Part shown: piece by piece, positions 52,653 through 64,000 of the stretch
How the letters are laid out: each line of letters begins with the position of its first letter
Position numbering within the stretch: position 1 is the stretch's first letter
Source: Tridacna crocea
Taxonomy: Eukaryota; Mollusca; Bivalvia; Cardiida; Cardiidae
Length of the DNA: 64,000 nucleotides
Reading direction: 5' to 3'
Assembly (NCBI GenBank): GCA_943736015.1
Contig: OX031061.1
Coordinates: 61,386,192-61,450,191, forward strand
Translations under genes and position numbers: made by a program
The notes under the pieces: generated by a model
The model's database searches: none
The model's input: the letters and a program-made list of their open reading frames with translations, nothing else
What the model was told of the DNA's origin: nothing

Positions 52653-52778
52653 ATGTAAATGAGTGTGTCAACTCCAGCCTTAACGACTGTGACGCTAATG
52701 CAAGATGCACGAATACAAATGGAAGTTATCAGTGCACTTGTAATAATGGGTCTACTGGCAATGGGACGAATTGTCAAG
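52653..52778 (+). CDS. EGF_CA exon B5 (unit 2)
   Basis: Identical to B5 of unit 1, including the Phe-to-Ser change after Cys5. A long T tract (52483-52501) upstream differs in length from unit 1. Confidence 0.86.
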
Positions 52779-53221
52779 GTAAATGAAACTTATCTGCGTA
52801 CTACTTTTCATGTCTTGCATGAACTTAAAACTATATGAAATTAATACGTTTCGTGACCGAAATAGAACTAGATACTATTATTTTTTTCCTAAAATGTAAT
52901 ATAAAAAGTACATACTTAAAAGAATGTAATATTTGGCCAAAACAGGCGTTTTATTTTTCATGTCTTGAAAAGATGTTTCACCTATGTAAAGTAAACAATT
53001 CAGTTTTTAATAAAGATAATAAAGATCATATGTCAAAGTGTCCACCAAATATATATACATACATATATATATATTTTTGAAAAAGGATCAATTTGATGGA
53101 AGGAAGTTAAGTGGGGTCAACCATGTGCTGAATAAGGATTCAATGTATTTTTTTTATTATTTTTGTATATGATAAGAAATATAAACACATGAATGTATTG
53201 ATTTTCTACAAAACAATATAG

Positions 53222-53347
53222 ATGTCGACGAATGTGCTGATCCTGAACCCCCTTACTGTGACCCAAATGCCACATGTACCAACACTGCTGGAAGCTATCA
53301 GTGCGTGTGTAATGTCGGATATACAGGAAGCGGACTAGAGTGTCAAG
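53222..53347 (+). CDS. EGF_CA exon A' (unit 3)
   Basis: Identical to A' of unit 2 in protein. The upstream TA-rich microsatellite differs (ATACATACATATATATATAT). Confidence 0.88.
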
Positions 53348-53594
53348 GTAATGATGGCATCTTGAAAGTCTTTACTAGACGTTAAAATATTAGATTCACC
53401 CAAATGAAAAGCATATAAGACGACACTTTAAAATTTGTTACAAGTGATATGGCTTGTCTTTCGTAGAAGATCAAAAAATATCATTACAAAAACAGAGCGC
53501 TTTTTATTTTTGTAATTAAAACAAGAATTGATCTTTACGGATAAAAAAGATTAGTCAGTAGGTCCAAAATGGAAGATATATCCTGTCGTTACAG

Positions 53595-53714
53595 ATGTTT
53601 ATAAATACGCTGACATAAAACAACTGCCCATCAAATGCTACACGTAGAAATACGAATGGAAGCTCTTAGTGTCTTTGTAATGGTGAGTTTTCACAAGTTC
53701 GAGGAAATTGTCAA
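53595..53714 (+). pseudogene. Dead C-type EGF exon (unit 3)
   Basis: Same lesions as the unit 2 copy at 46306, so the exon was dead before this duplication. Confidence 0.72.
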
Positions 53715-53981
53715 TGCACCTTTTCATTTTAGCGTTATCTCTGAAAATTATTAAAACGACATATCTCATTGCTTTGCAGCACTGCAATAAAGATCATATA
53801 TCAAAGTGTTCTACAAAATATTTTTTTCATCTAAAAGGGATCAATTTGATAGAAGGAAGTTAAGTGCGGTGATCCATTATATGTGCTCAATAAAGAGCCA
53901 GGGTGTTCTATGATTATTTTTGTTTATGATAAGAAATAAAAAAAACAGTACATTAATAGATGAATTATCTACATAATATAG

Positions 53982-54107
53982 ATATCGACGAATGTGCGGA
54001 TCCCGAACCCCCTTACTGTGACCCAAATGCCACATGTACCAACGCTGCTGGAAGCTATCAGTGCGTGTGTAATGTCGGATATACAGGAAACGGACTAGAG
54101 TGTCGAG
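53982..54107 (+). CDS. EGF_CA exon A (unit 3)
   Basis: Same protein as the unit 2 copy. Confidence 0.88.
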
Positions 54108-54511
54108 GTAATGATGACATCTGTAAAGTCTCTATCACACGACAAAATTATGATAAACACATGAAACAAATTAAACCGATGTTTTGGATGCTTTTTCATT
54201 CTATCGGTGTCGTTTCTCCTTCTAGAGATCGAAACTTCTCTCAGGACTTGAGATTGTTCGTTAATACTTCGTCGAAGTTAAAGATCGTTTTGAAAAACAA
54301 ATCAACATATGAGCTGCTTCGTTTATTAGACTTTGAGCCAGCTGAGTGTTTGTTCCCCCCTCCACACACACACACGAGTGACTTTTCGGGCCTATCAGTC
54401 AATAAAATCGAAATACTAACAAGAGCACAGCATGCACTCACCAAACCTCAGCTGCATGTGCTCCTAGAAATGTATTTATTTTCATTGAAAGTCTACGAAG
54501 GACAGGCGTAA
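54108..54511 (+). other. Open extension past the A-exon donor (unit 3)
   Basis: Reads EPAECLFPPP where unit 2 has EPNECLFPPP (two base changes in one codon). Otherwise as in unit 2. Confidence 0.3.
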
Positions 54512-57390
54512 CTGGTTTAAAAAAGTTTTCATGGTTACCCGCCACTTTCATATGGGTTCCGCTTTTGATTGTAAAGAAGTCCGAGTTTGAAGTAAATATC
54601 TTCAGTAAGGACAGAGATACGATAAAAATTCAATTTTTGCACAAGGATGATAAAAGAACTATGACAATCACTTAAAGTTTTTCTTCGAAAACAGCCAAGC
54701 TAAAAATTCAATCTGTCATTTTGAAGTAGAAAGGGTATGACCTAAGGTCACATCTACACTTGTGGCTAAATGCGTGATACAAATGAATAACTATGCTTGA
54801 AATCAGACATATACTATTCATAGTTGTGATAAGGTCAACAGTTTATACGCATCAGTTGAGTAATCCGTTAATTTGATAGAGCTTTGTGTATGTTACAAAG
54901 ATGAATTAAATTCCTCATTTGGATTTGATATTTTGACTGAGGGAAATGCACCTCTTAAGGTACATTTGTTGGCCAGTATTCAGATACAGAGGACTATAGC
55001 GACCTAGGATACAAAAGCTCGCATTACTTTTGCTCAGTAAAATCATCATCATTCTCATGCATTCCAGCCATATTGGGGGGGGGGGGCCGGGGTATCTTGT
55101 TTTGTTGTGGAATCTATAGTTGTTGTTTTACCATTTTTACCATTGTTTCCAATTTATAATTCTTTTATTGCTCAGATCATTTGTTTTGTTCTTAAATATG
55201 TATAACTTTTTGTTTGGTGCTTGCAGAGCTCCAAGGCTATGTTTTCAATGAAGCATTTACTTACTTTTTTCAGGTTTTTTTTATTGATACTGTACAAGAT
55301 CAACAAACAGAATGTTTATTGTTGTTCAGCTGGCCGGTTATAATTAAGCTTGTTTGATAGATATGTTGTAACTCTTTGTATTTCTACTGTAGGCAAAAGG
55401 CCTGTGCAAGGGTATTATTTTTCCTCTTTCTATCATACTTGCATATTAAGATTCCCGTCACGTTTTAAAATGGGAATGTCTGCTGCAGTAGACTTTGACT
55501 TTAAACTCCACCTCATTTAACTCTTTACCGAACTGCAAAATGTTAGACTCCAAATTGAAAGCATTAGCAGACGACAGATTGAATGTGACTCAAAATCTGC
55601 AATTGCAAGGACCATCATCATTTTTCCTTTGTCCACAATTTTTTCAAAAGCCATCTTTCTGATGATCGTTAAAACTCTGGATTGTGTTGTATAATGCTAA
55701 TCATTGCATTATTTTGCATCAACAGATGAACATTCCTTTGAGTTCCATATCAGCACCATGGACTTATTGTTACTTAAAGGATATTGTTTCCCTCATTAAA
55801 AATGATAGGTTGTATTTTACTGTATTATACTGTTCTATTACACATAATTGCAATACCATTGATTGTCCTTCTGATTGAAAAAAAATTCAATGATCTTGAG
55901 GGAGGACATGTTCTTTCCTTTCTCACCTACTTTCTCATTCATAAACATAAACTGTGCTGTAAAAAGAAGTACCTGTTATTTGACAAAATATAATCTGTTT
56001 TGCAGAATGCTATATTTGAATCATTGTGAGAATAATTGAGTGCTTCCCTAGTCATAGGAAAGTTGTTAATCATTTCAATAAAAGACAAATTTTAGAACTA
56101 TATAATGGATCATCATAAAGAAAAAGATCTATACAACTCCATCCACTGGGTGTAATACCATACCGATACAATACCAATATATGCGGTTATTTACTCACTA
56201 ATGACCAGAACAATGATTTATACAGTCCAGACGACACTGAATTTTTATGGGACAAAGGCAAACACTATCTTTAATTCCTCCAAAGGTCATAAGATTTCAG
56301 AAGAATGTCAACATTAACTGACAATACTTTAATTTGCATGGCTGTTGGCTAAAACAGCTTATAAAAAGCATAATTTGTAATGAAAAGGCAATATGTGTTT
56401 CACAAAATCTGTTCTGTACTCTTAAGTACACCTGCATGGGGATGGTGGCATACTGGTGGCTCAAGCTTTATATAGGTTTATATAACCTATATGGGGCGTT
56501 AAAAATTCCACTTTTTCTAACGGATAGCCCGCGGCCTATTGTCCGGAAAATACGGTGATCAAATGCGGGTAAAAAATTTTAAAATCTTCTCGAGCCAGAT
56601 TTACTAAGCTAGCTGCGAACAAAAGTTTCGTAAGTTTTTACGTAATTCTAGAGAAAATGCGTAAGTGCAATTTCGTCAAAAAAAGCTTGTAACATAATCT
56701 AACATAAAATTTGTGTAATTTCACGAACAAAGAACCCTGTCGTAACTTTTTTGTAAGTGTTGCCAATATCAGAGGGGTTCGCAGTAGTTTGAATGATTAA
56801 GCGAGAAACAAATGAAATGAAAATACGGATTGGCGCAGTGCAGCATTCTATATGGGTCAAAAACCAGGTCATTAGGTCATATCTTAGAAAAAAAGATTGT
56901 GTACACTCTAGAGGCCACGTTAACAATCCAAAAGTCCTGAAAGTTGATCAGAATGTTTGTCTTGATGATATTGCAAATGAATTTGAAAATAGGCCATTTC
57001 ACTTCAAAAGCTAGGTCACAGGGCCAAATCTTAAAAAACCTTGTATACGCTCTGGATGACATTTTTCAGTCTTATTCCCATGTTTCTCTTGATGAATGAG
57101 TTGAAAATGGGTCATTTGGGATAAAAAACTAGGTCCCTGGGTCAACAATTGGAAAAAAACCTTGTGTATGCTCTACAGCTTACATGTTCAGCCTGATACT
57201 CTTCAAACTTGGCCAGAATAAAATGAAATATTCAAAGCTTATTTAGGACAAATGCACTGTATAACTATATTTTCTTTGAGATCTGAATGAGAAAAGTTGT
57301 CGCTCTAAACGTATTGATAAGATGGTGACATAAGACATCTTTGTCACATATCTATTTATACTAAATATGTCTATTTTTTCATTGCAACAG

Positions 57391-57516
57391 ATATAAATGA
57401 ATGTAGCAACTCCAGCCTTAACAATTGTGACGCTAATGCAAAATGCACAAATGCAGATGGAAGTTATCAGTGTACTTGTAATAATGGATTTACTGGCAAT
57501 GGGACGAATTGTCAAG
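57391..57516 (+). CDS. EGF_CA exon B1 (unit 3)
   Basis: Same protein as the other B1 exons. Confidence 0.88.
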
Positions 57517-57764
57517 GTAATTGAAACTTGTCTGCGTTTAACTTTTCATGTCTTGGAAAGAAATATCCACCATGTAATATTTTAGCATGTGTTGGCCGAA
57601 GTAGATCGTTTAAATTAATAGTGATACAAGGCATCTTTGCCAAGTCTTTTGATTTCGTCCACACATTTGAGTGTAAGTGAAACGATAGATTGTGAGCAAA
57701 AAAAAATAAAACGTTTTTCCTCTTTATTTTACCTAAAGTTGGCTATTTTTTTTTTATTAAACAG

Positions 57765-57890
57765 ATATAAATGAGTGTGTCAACTTCAGTCTTAACAATT
57801 GTGACGCTGATGCAAGTTGCACAAATACAAATGGAAGTTATCAGTGTACATGTAATAATGGATTTACTGGCAATGGAACGAATTGTCAAG
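57765..57890 (+). CDS. EGF_CA exon B2 (unit 3)
   Basis: Shares the unit 2 variants VNFS and DADA, so units 2 and 3 are closer to each other here than either is to unit 1. Confidence 0.88.
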
Positions 57891-58515
57891 GTAAATGAAA
57901 CTTATCCGCGCTTTATTTCCCATGTTTTGGAAAAAAGATTAAACCAGTTAAAGTAAAAGCTCGTGTTGGCCCGAAGTAGATCGAGATATTTCTTGAACTG
58001 TCGACAAAAATAATAGAATGTCAGAGTTTTATTAGGCCTTAACATGCCTATCGACAACTGTTTTGGCTATTACTTGAAAAATAAATTATGTAATATAAAC
58101 AATTCCGTTTTTTTTTTTATGTGAAACAAGAACGATTATTTTCAAACTTCAATGTACAAGTTCAGGAAGAACCAATTCCCTAGTAGAACATAAACTAACG
58201 TTTGAAATGTCATGTTTTAAATATTTGGAACTCGTTCATCTTTTGTTTCCATGCACTGCAAATAAAAAAGGAAAATGTGTTAACTAGTCTACACGTTTTG
58301 AACTGTCTAAGGATCTTTATCCATTTCGTTTGGCTCAGAAGCACTTGCAGGGACATCAGGGCCCTCTTGTTTCAATTTACGGATATCCTTTGTCAGTTAA
58401 AGGAAACTTCCATTAACTTTGTATGAGGTAAGGAAACGATAGATTTTAAGTAAGAAAAGATAAAATGATTTTCCTGTTTATTTCAATTATAGATGATTAT
58501 TTTATCATTAAACAG

Positions 58516-58641
58516 ATGTAAATGAGTGTGTCATCTCCAGCCTTAACAACTGTGACACGAATGCAAGATGCACAAATACAAATGGAAGTTATCAGTGTAC
58601 TTGTAATAGTGGATTTACTGGCAACGGGACGAATTGTCAAG
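58516..58641 (+). CDS. EGF_CA exon B3 (unit 3)
   Basis: Same protein as B3 of units 1 and 2 (VISS, CDTNARC). Confidence 0.88.
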
Positions 58642-59141
58642 GTAAAAAAAAAATTAATCTGCGTGTTTTTTGGGGTTTTTTTTTGCCTTTTTTCTGACTG
58701 AAATTGATCTAGATACTATTATTTTTTTCTCAAAAAGAAATACAAAAATGTTCATACTGAACAGAATGTTGTTTAATGCTTATTTTGGCTAAATGCACTG
58801 AACATATTTTCTTTCAGATCTGAATGGTTTCCATGCACTGCAAGTAACAAAGACAATGTTTCACTTTAAACGTATTGAACTTTTTAAGGATCTTTATCAA
58901 TTTACTTTGATTTAACAAGAAAATTACTGGAGTCCGGACATAGAGAAAGTCAGTGTCACAAGTGTTGTACCTTTACTGATTCCACGTAACGTTCTAATTA
59001 AGGGAAAATTAAATGAAGCTTTGATTAATGGTGACATGAGGCATCTTTGTCACGTCTTTTAATTTTCTTCCAAACATTCAGATATATGTGAAACGATAGA
59101 CTGTTTGCACTAATTAAAGATGACTTTTTTCCATTAAACAG

Positions 59142-59267
59142 ATGTTAATGAGTGTATCAACTCGAGCCTTACCAATTGTGACGCTAATGCAAGATGCACG
59201 AATACAAATGGAAGTTATCAGTGTACTTGTAATAATGGATTTTCCGGCAATGGGACGAATTGTCAAG
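59142..59267 (+). CDS. EGF_CA exon B4 (unit 3)
   Basis: Same protein as B4 of units 1 and 2. Confidence 0.88.
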
Positions 59268-59943
59268 GTAAATGAGACTTATCTGCATTTTATTTTTCAG
59301 GTCTTTGAAAAAAGTTTCAACCATGTAAAGTAATAGCTTGTGTTGCCCGAAGTAAATCGTTTAGATTAATAGTGATATAAGGCATCTTTGTCACGTCTCT
59401 TTATTTCCTGCCACACATTTAAGTGTATGTGAAACAATAGATTATATGCAAAAAAAGAAAAAAAAACCCGATTTGTAAACCCGACCATGTAAAGTAATAG
59501 CTTGCCTTGGCCCGAAGTAGATCGAGAGGTTTCTTGAACTGTCGACAAAAATAATAGAATGTCAGAGTTTTATTGGGCCTTAACATGCCTATCGACAACT
59601 GCTATGGCAATCACTTGAAAAAAAAGTTGTGTAATAAAAATGATTCAGTCTTTTTTTATTGTAAAACAGGAATGATAATTTTCAAGCTTCAATGCACAAG
59701 TTCAGGAAGAACCAACTCTATAGCAGAACATAAACTTACATGTAAAGTGTCATGTTTTAAATACTTGGAACATGTTTTTTTTTTTTTTTTTTCTATTTTA
59801 TCAATTTATGGATATCCTTTGTCAGTTAAAGGATACTTCCAGTACCTTTGTATCAAGTACGAAAACGATAGATTTTAGGCAAAAAAGATAAAACGATTTT
59901 TCTGTTTATTTTATCTATAGAAGACTCTCTTTTTATCAAACAG

Positions 59944-60069
59944 ATGTAAATGAGTGTGTCAACTCCAGCCTTAACGACTGTGACGCTAATGCAAGATGCA
60001 CGAATACAAATGGAAGTTATCAGTGCACTTGTAATAATGGGTCTACTGGCAATGGGACGAATTGTCAAG
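59944..60069 (+). CDS. EGF_CA exon B5 (unit 3)
   Basis: Same as the other B5 exons, with Ser after Cys5. The intron before it reads CGATTTTTCTG where the others have CGATTTTCCTG. Confidence 0.86.
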
Positions 60070-60512
60070 GTAAATGAAACTTATCTGCGTACTACTTTTC
60101 ATGTCTTGCATGAACTTAAAACTATATGAAATTAATACGTTTCGTGACCGAAATAGAACTAGATACTATTATTTTTTTCCTAAAATGTAATATAAAAAGT
60201 ACATACTTAAAAGAATGTAATATTTGGCCAAAACAGGCGTTTTATTTTTCATGTCTTGAAAAGATGTTTCACCTATGTAAAGTAAACAATTCAGTTTTTA
60301 ATAAAGATAATAAAGATCATATGTCAAAGTGTCCACCAAATATATATACATACATATATATATATTTTTGAAAAAGGATCAATTTGATGGAAGGAAGTTA
60401 AGTGGGGTCAACCATGTGCTGAATAAGGATTCAATGTATTTTTTTTATTATTTTTGTATATGATAAGAAATATAAACACATGAATGTATTGATTTTCTAC
60501 AAAACAATATAG

Positions 60513-60638
60513 ATGTCGACGAATGTGCTGATCCTGAACCCCCTTACTGTGACCCAAATGCCACATGTACCAACACTGCTGGAAGCTATCAGTGCGTGTG
60601 TAATGTCGGATATACAGGAAGCGGACTAGAGTGTCAAG
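60513..60638 (+). CDS. EGF_CA exon A' (unit 4)
   Basis: Protein identical to the A' exons of units 2 and 3. Confidence 0.88.
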
Positions 60639-60885
60639 GTAATGATGGCATCTTGAAAGTCTTTACTAGACGTTAAAATATTAGATTCACCCAAATGAAA
60701 AGCATATAAGACGACACTTTAAAATTTGTTACAAGTGATATGGCTTGTCTTTCGTAGAAGATCAAAAAATATCATTACAAAAACAGAGCGCTTTTTATTT
60801 TTGTAATTAAAACAAGAATTGATCTTTACGGATAAAAAAGATTAGTCAGTAGGTCCAAAATGGAAGATATATCCTGTCGTTACAG

Positions 60886-61005
60886 ATGTTTATAAATACG
60901 CTGACATAAAACAACTGCCCATCAAATGCTACACGTAGAAATACGAATGGAAGCTCTTAGTGTCTTTGTAATGGTGAGTTTTCACAAGTTCGAGGAAATT
61001 GTCAA
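60886..61005 (+). pseudogene. Dead C-type EGF exon (unit 4)
   Basis: Same broken sequence as 46306 and 53595. Confidence 0.72.
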
Positions 61006-61272
61006 TGCACCTTTTCATTTTAGCGTTATCTCTGAAAATTATTAAAACGACATATCTCATTGCTTTGCAGCACTGCAATAAAGATCATATATCAAAGTGT
61101 TCTACAAAATATTTTTTTCATCTAAAAGGGATCAATTTGATAGAAGGAAGTTAAGTGCGGTGATCCATTATATGTGCTCAATAAAGAGCCAGGGTGTTCT
61201 ATGATTATTTTTGTTTATGATAAGAAATAAAAAAAACAGTACATTAATAGATGAATTATCTACATAATATAG

Positions 61273-61398
61273 ATATCGACGAATGTGCGGATCCCGAACC
61301 CCCTTACTGTGACCCAAATGCCACATGTACCAACGCTGCTGGAAGCTATCAGTGCGTGTGTAATGTCGGATATACAGGAAACGGACTAGAGTGTCGAG
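61273..61398 (+). CDS. EGF_CA exon A (unit 4)
   Basis: Last EGF exon in the window. Same protein as in units 2 and 3. The donor CGAG/GTAATG leads into the long intron that leaves the window. Confidence 0.88.
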
Positions 61399-61802
61399 GT
61401 AATGATGACATCTGTAAAGTCTCTATCACACGACAAAATTATGATAAACACATGAAACAAATTAAACCGATGTTTTGGATGCTTTTTCATTCTATCGGTG
61501 TCGTTTCTCCTTCTAGAGATCGAAACTTCTCTCAGGACTTGAGATTGTTCGTTAATACTTCGTCGAAGTTAAAGATCGTTTTGAAAAACAAATCAACATA
61601 TGAGCTGCTTCGTTTATTAGACTTTGAGCCAAATGAGTGTTTGTTCCCCCCTCCACACACACACACGAGTGACTTTTCGGGCCTATCAGTCAATAAAATC
61701 GAAATACTAACAAGAGCACAGCATGCACTCACCAAACCTCAGCTGCATGTGCTCCTAGAAATGTATTTATTTTCATTGAAAGTCTACGAAGGACAGGCGT
61801 AA
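61399..61802 (+). other. Open extension past the A-exon donor (unit 4)
   Basis: Identical to the unit 2 version (EPNECLFPPP), not to that of its neighbour, unit 3. Confidence 0.3.
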
Positions 61803-64000
61803 CTGGTTTAAAAAAGTTTTCATGGTTACCCGCCACTTTCATATGGGTTCCGCTTTTGATTGTAAAGAAGTCCGAGTTTGAAGTAAATATCTTCAGTAAG
61901 GACAGAGATACGATAAAAATTCAATTTTTGCACAAGGATGATAAAAGAACTATGACAATCACTTAAAGTTTTTCTTCGAAAACAGCCAAGCTAAAAATTC
62001 AATCTGTCATTTTGAAGTAGAAAGGGTATGACCTAAGGTCACATCTACACTTGTGGCTAAATGCGTGATACAAATGAATAACTATGCTTGAAATCAGACA
62101 TATACTATTCATAGTTGTGATAAGGTCAACAGTTTATACGCATCAGTTGAGTAATCCGTTAATTTGATAGAGCTTTGTGTATGTTACAAAGATGAATTAA
62201 ATTCCTCATTTGGATTTGATATTTTGACTGAGGGAAATGCACCTCTTAAGGTACATTTGTTGGCCAGTATTCAGATACAGAGGACTATAGCGACCTAGGA
62301 TACAAAAACTCGCATTACTTTTGCTCAGTAAAATCATCATCATTCTCATGCATTCCAGCCATATTGGGGGGGGGGGGGCGGGGTACCTTGTTTTGTTGTG
62401 GAATCTATAGTTGTTGTTTTACCATTTTTACCATTGTTTCCAATTTATAATTCTTTTATTGCTCAGATCATTTTGTTCTTAAATATGTATAACTTTTTGT
62501 TTGGTGCTTGCAGAGCTCCAAGGCTATGTTTTCAATAAAGCATTTACTTACTTTTTTCAGGTTTTTTTTATTGATACTGTACAAGATCAACAAACAGAAT
62601 GTTTATTGTTGTTCAGCTGGCCGGTTATAATTAAGCTTGTTTGATAGATATGTTGTAACTCTTTGTATTTCTACTGTAGGCAAAAGGCCTGTGCAAGGGT
62701 ATTATTTTTCCTCTTTCTATCATACTTGCATATTAAGATTCCCGTCACGTTTTAAAATGGGAATGTCTGCTGCAGTAGACTTTGACTTTAAACTCCACCT
62801 CATTTAACTCTTTACCGAACTGCAAAATGTTAGACTCCAAATTGAAAGCATTGGCAGACGACAGATTGAATGTGACTCAAAATCTGCAATTGCAAGGACC
62901 ATCATCATTTTTCCTTTGTCCACAATTTTTTCAAAAGCCATCTTTCTGATGATCGTTAAAACTCTGGATTGTGTTGTATAATGCTAATCATTGCATTATT
63001 TTGCATCAACAGATGAACATTCCTTTGAGTTCCATATCAGCACCATGGACTTATTGTTACTTAAAGGATATTGTTTCCCTCATTAAAAATGATAGGTTGT
63101 ATTTTACTGTATTATACTGTTCTATTACACATAATTGCAATACCATTGATTGTCCTTCTGATTGAAAAAAAATTCAATGATCTTGAGGGAGGACATGTTC
63201 TTTCCTTTCTCACCTACTTTCTCATTCATAAACATAAACTGTGCTGTAAAAAGAAGTACCTGTTATTTGACAAAATATAATCTGTTTTGCAGAATGCTAT
63301 ATTTGAATCATTGTGAGAATAATTGAGTGCTTCCCTAGTCATAGGAAAGTTGTTAATCATTTCAATAAAAGACAAATTTTAGAACTATATAATGGATCAT
63401 CATAAAGAAAAAGATCTATACAACTCCATCCACTGGGTGTAATACCATACCGATACAATACCAATATATGCGGTTATTTACTCACTAATGAGCAGAACAA
63501 TGATTTATACAGTCCAGACGACACTGAATTTTTATGGGACAAAGGCAAACACTATCTTTAATTCCTCCAAAGGTCATAAGATTTCAGAAGAATGTCAACA
63601 TTAACTGACAATACTTTAATTTGCATGGCTGTTGGCTAAAACAGCTTATAAAAAGCATAATTTGTAATGAAAAGGCAATATGTGTTTCACAAAATCTGTT
63701 CTGTACTCTTAAGTACACCTGCATGGGGATGGTGGCATACTGGTGGCTCAAGCTTTATATAGGTTTATATAACCTATATGGGGCGTTAAAAATTCCACTT
63801 TTTCTAACGGATAGCCCGCGGCCTATTGTCCGGAAAATACGGTGATCAAATGCGGGTAAAAAATTTTAAAATCTTCTCGAGCCAGATTTACTAAGCTAGC
63901 TGCGAACAAAAGTTTCGTAAGTTTTTACGTAATTCTAGAGAAAATGCGTAAGTGCAATTTCGTCAAAAAAAGCTTGTAACATAATCTAACATAAAATTTG

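Larger units (their letters stand above)
45933..53221 (+). repeat. EGF tandem array, unit 2 (7,289 bp)
   Basis: Exons A', dead C, A, B1-B5. It resembles unit 3 across the right half. In the left half it shares with unit 4 states such as CAATAAAGC (~47953) and ATGAGCAG (~48906), where units 1 and 3 have CAATGAAGC and ATGACCAG. Confidence 0.92.
53222..60512 (+). repeat. EGF tandem array, unit 3 (7,291 bp)
   Basis: Same exon set as unit 2. Private states include GAGCCAGCTGAG (~54337), GTATCTTG (~55093) and ATCATTTGTTTTGTTC (~55177), showing it is a real separate copy and not a re-reading of unit 2. Confidence 0.92.
60513..64000 (+). repeat. EGF tandem array, unit 4 (partial, cut by window end)
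   Basis: Contains A', dead C and A and most of the long intron. The next exon (B1) should begin near 64680, outside the window. Confidence 0.9.

Noticed and set aside
38830-64000. Assembly artefact (same unit placed several times)
   Set aside because: Each unit has private substitutions and indels, and unit 1 is clearly diverged. An error in copy number cannot be excluded from sequence alone.

Overview
The window reads as nuclear DNA of a marine invertebrate, most likely a bivalve mollusc. It is AT-rich, its coding sequence is broken into short exons with GT..AG borders, and it is crowded with transposon remains. These include TTAA-flanked MITEs, LINE pieces, a tRNA-derived SINE, and a dispersed element that starts GCTCACCTGAGCAC and ends in a GGCC..CTCTTGTT motif of a kind I associate with bivalve genomes. 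Nothing looks prokaryotic: there are no operons, rRNA genes, CRISPR arrays or free-standing tRNA genes. The species call is inference.

1-16.4 kb: mostly repeats. About a dozen whole or broken copies of a ~228-bp piggyBac-like MITE with a perfect central palindrome lie here, with one good and one old SINE copy, several foldbacks (13.0, 13.75 and 14.4 kb) and a second TTAA MITE (15.3 kb). Only weak, unassigned exon candidates were found (3.05, 8.7 and 10.0 kb).

16.4-22.4 kb: the probable start of a plus-strand gene for a secreted protein with many EGF domains. A signal-peptide-like exon (16448-16532) ends in phase 1. Two EGF exons (19431, 19814) begin in phase 1. A diverged duplicate of this block (20.69-22.46 kb) has a decayed first EGF exon and has lost the second.

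22.4-38.2 kb: a nest of mobile elements. A 4.1-kb Kolobok-type (THAP, TTAA) DNA transposon sits inside the GCTCACC element and was itself hit by MITEs and by a 528-bp TRIM. The TRIM LTRs carry a tRNA-like RNA polymerase III promoter. A second, inverted TRIM copy sits at the end of a LINE reverse-transcriptase fragment. Two further LINE fragments, two more GCTCACC elements and two dead EGF exons follow.

38.8-64.0 kb: a tandem array of ~7.29-kb genomic units, with the fourth unit cut by the window end. Each full unit holds seven intact 126-bp phase 1-1 EGF_CA exons (one A-type, five B-type, one A'-type) plus one dead C-type exon. All exons are symmetric, so each added unit lengthens the reading frame by seven EGF domains without shifting it. 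Introns are nearly as similar as exons, so the expansion is recent. Units 2 and 4 share states absent from units 1 and 3, hinting at a two-unit (~14.6 kb) step of amplification.

Together, the plus-strand exons look like one large extracellular protein gene that grows by whole-cassette duplication, with transposons filling its introns. The start is tentative, the end lies outside the window, and the protein family beyond 'EGF_CA-repeat protein' cannot be named from this sequence.
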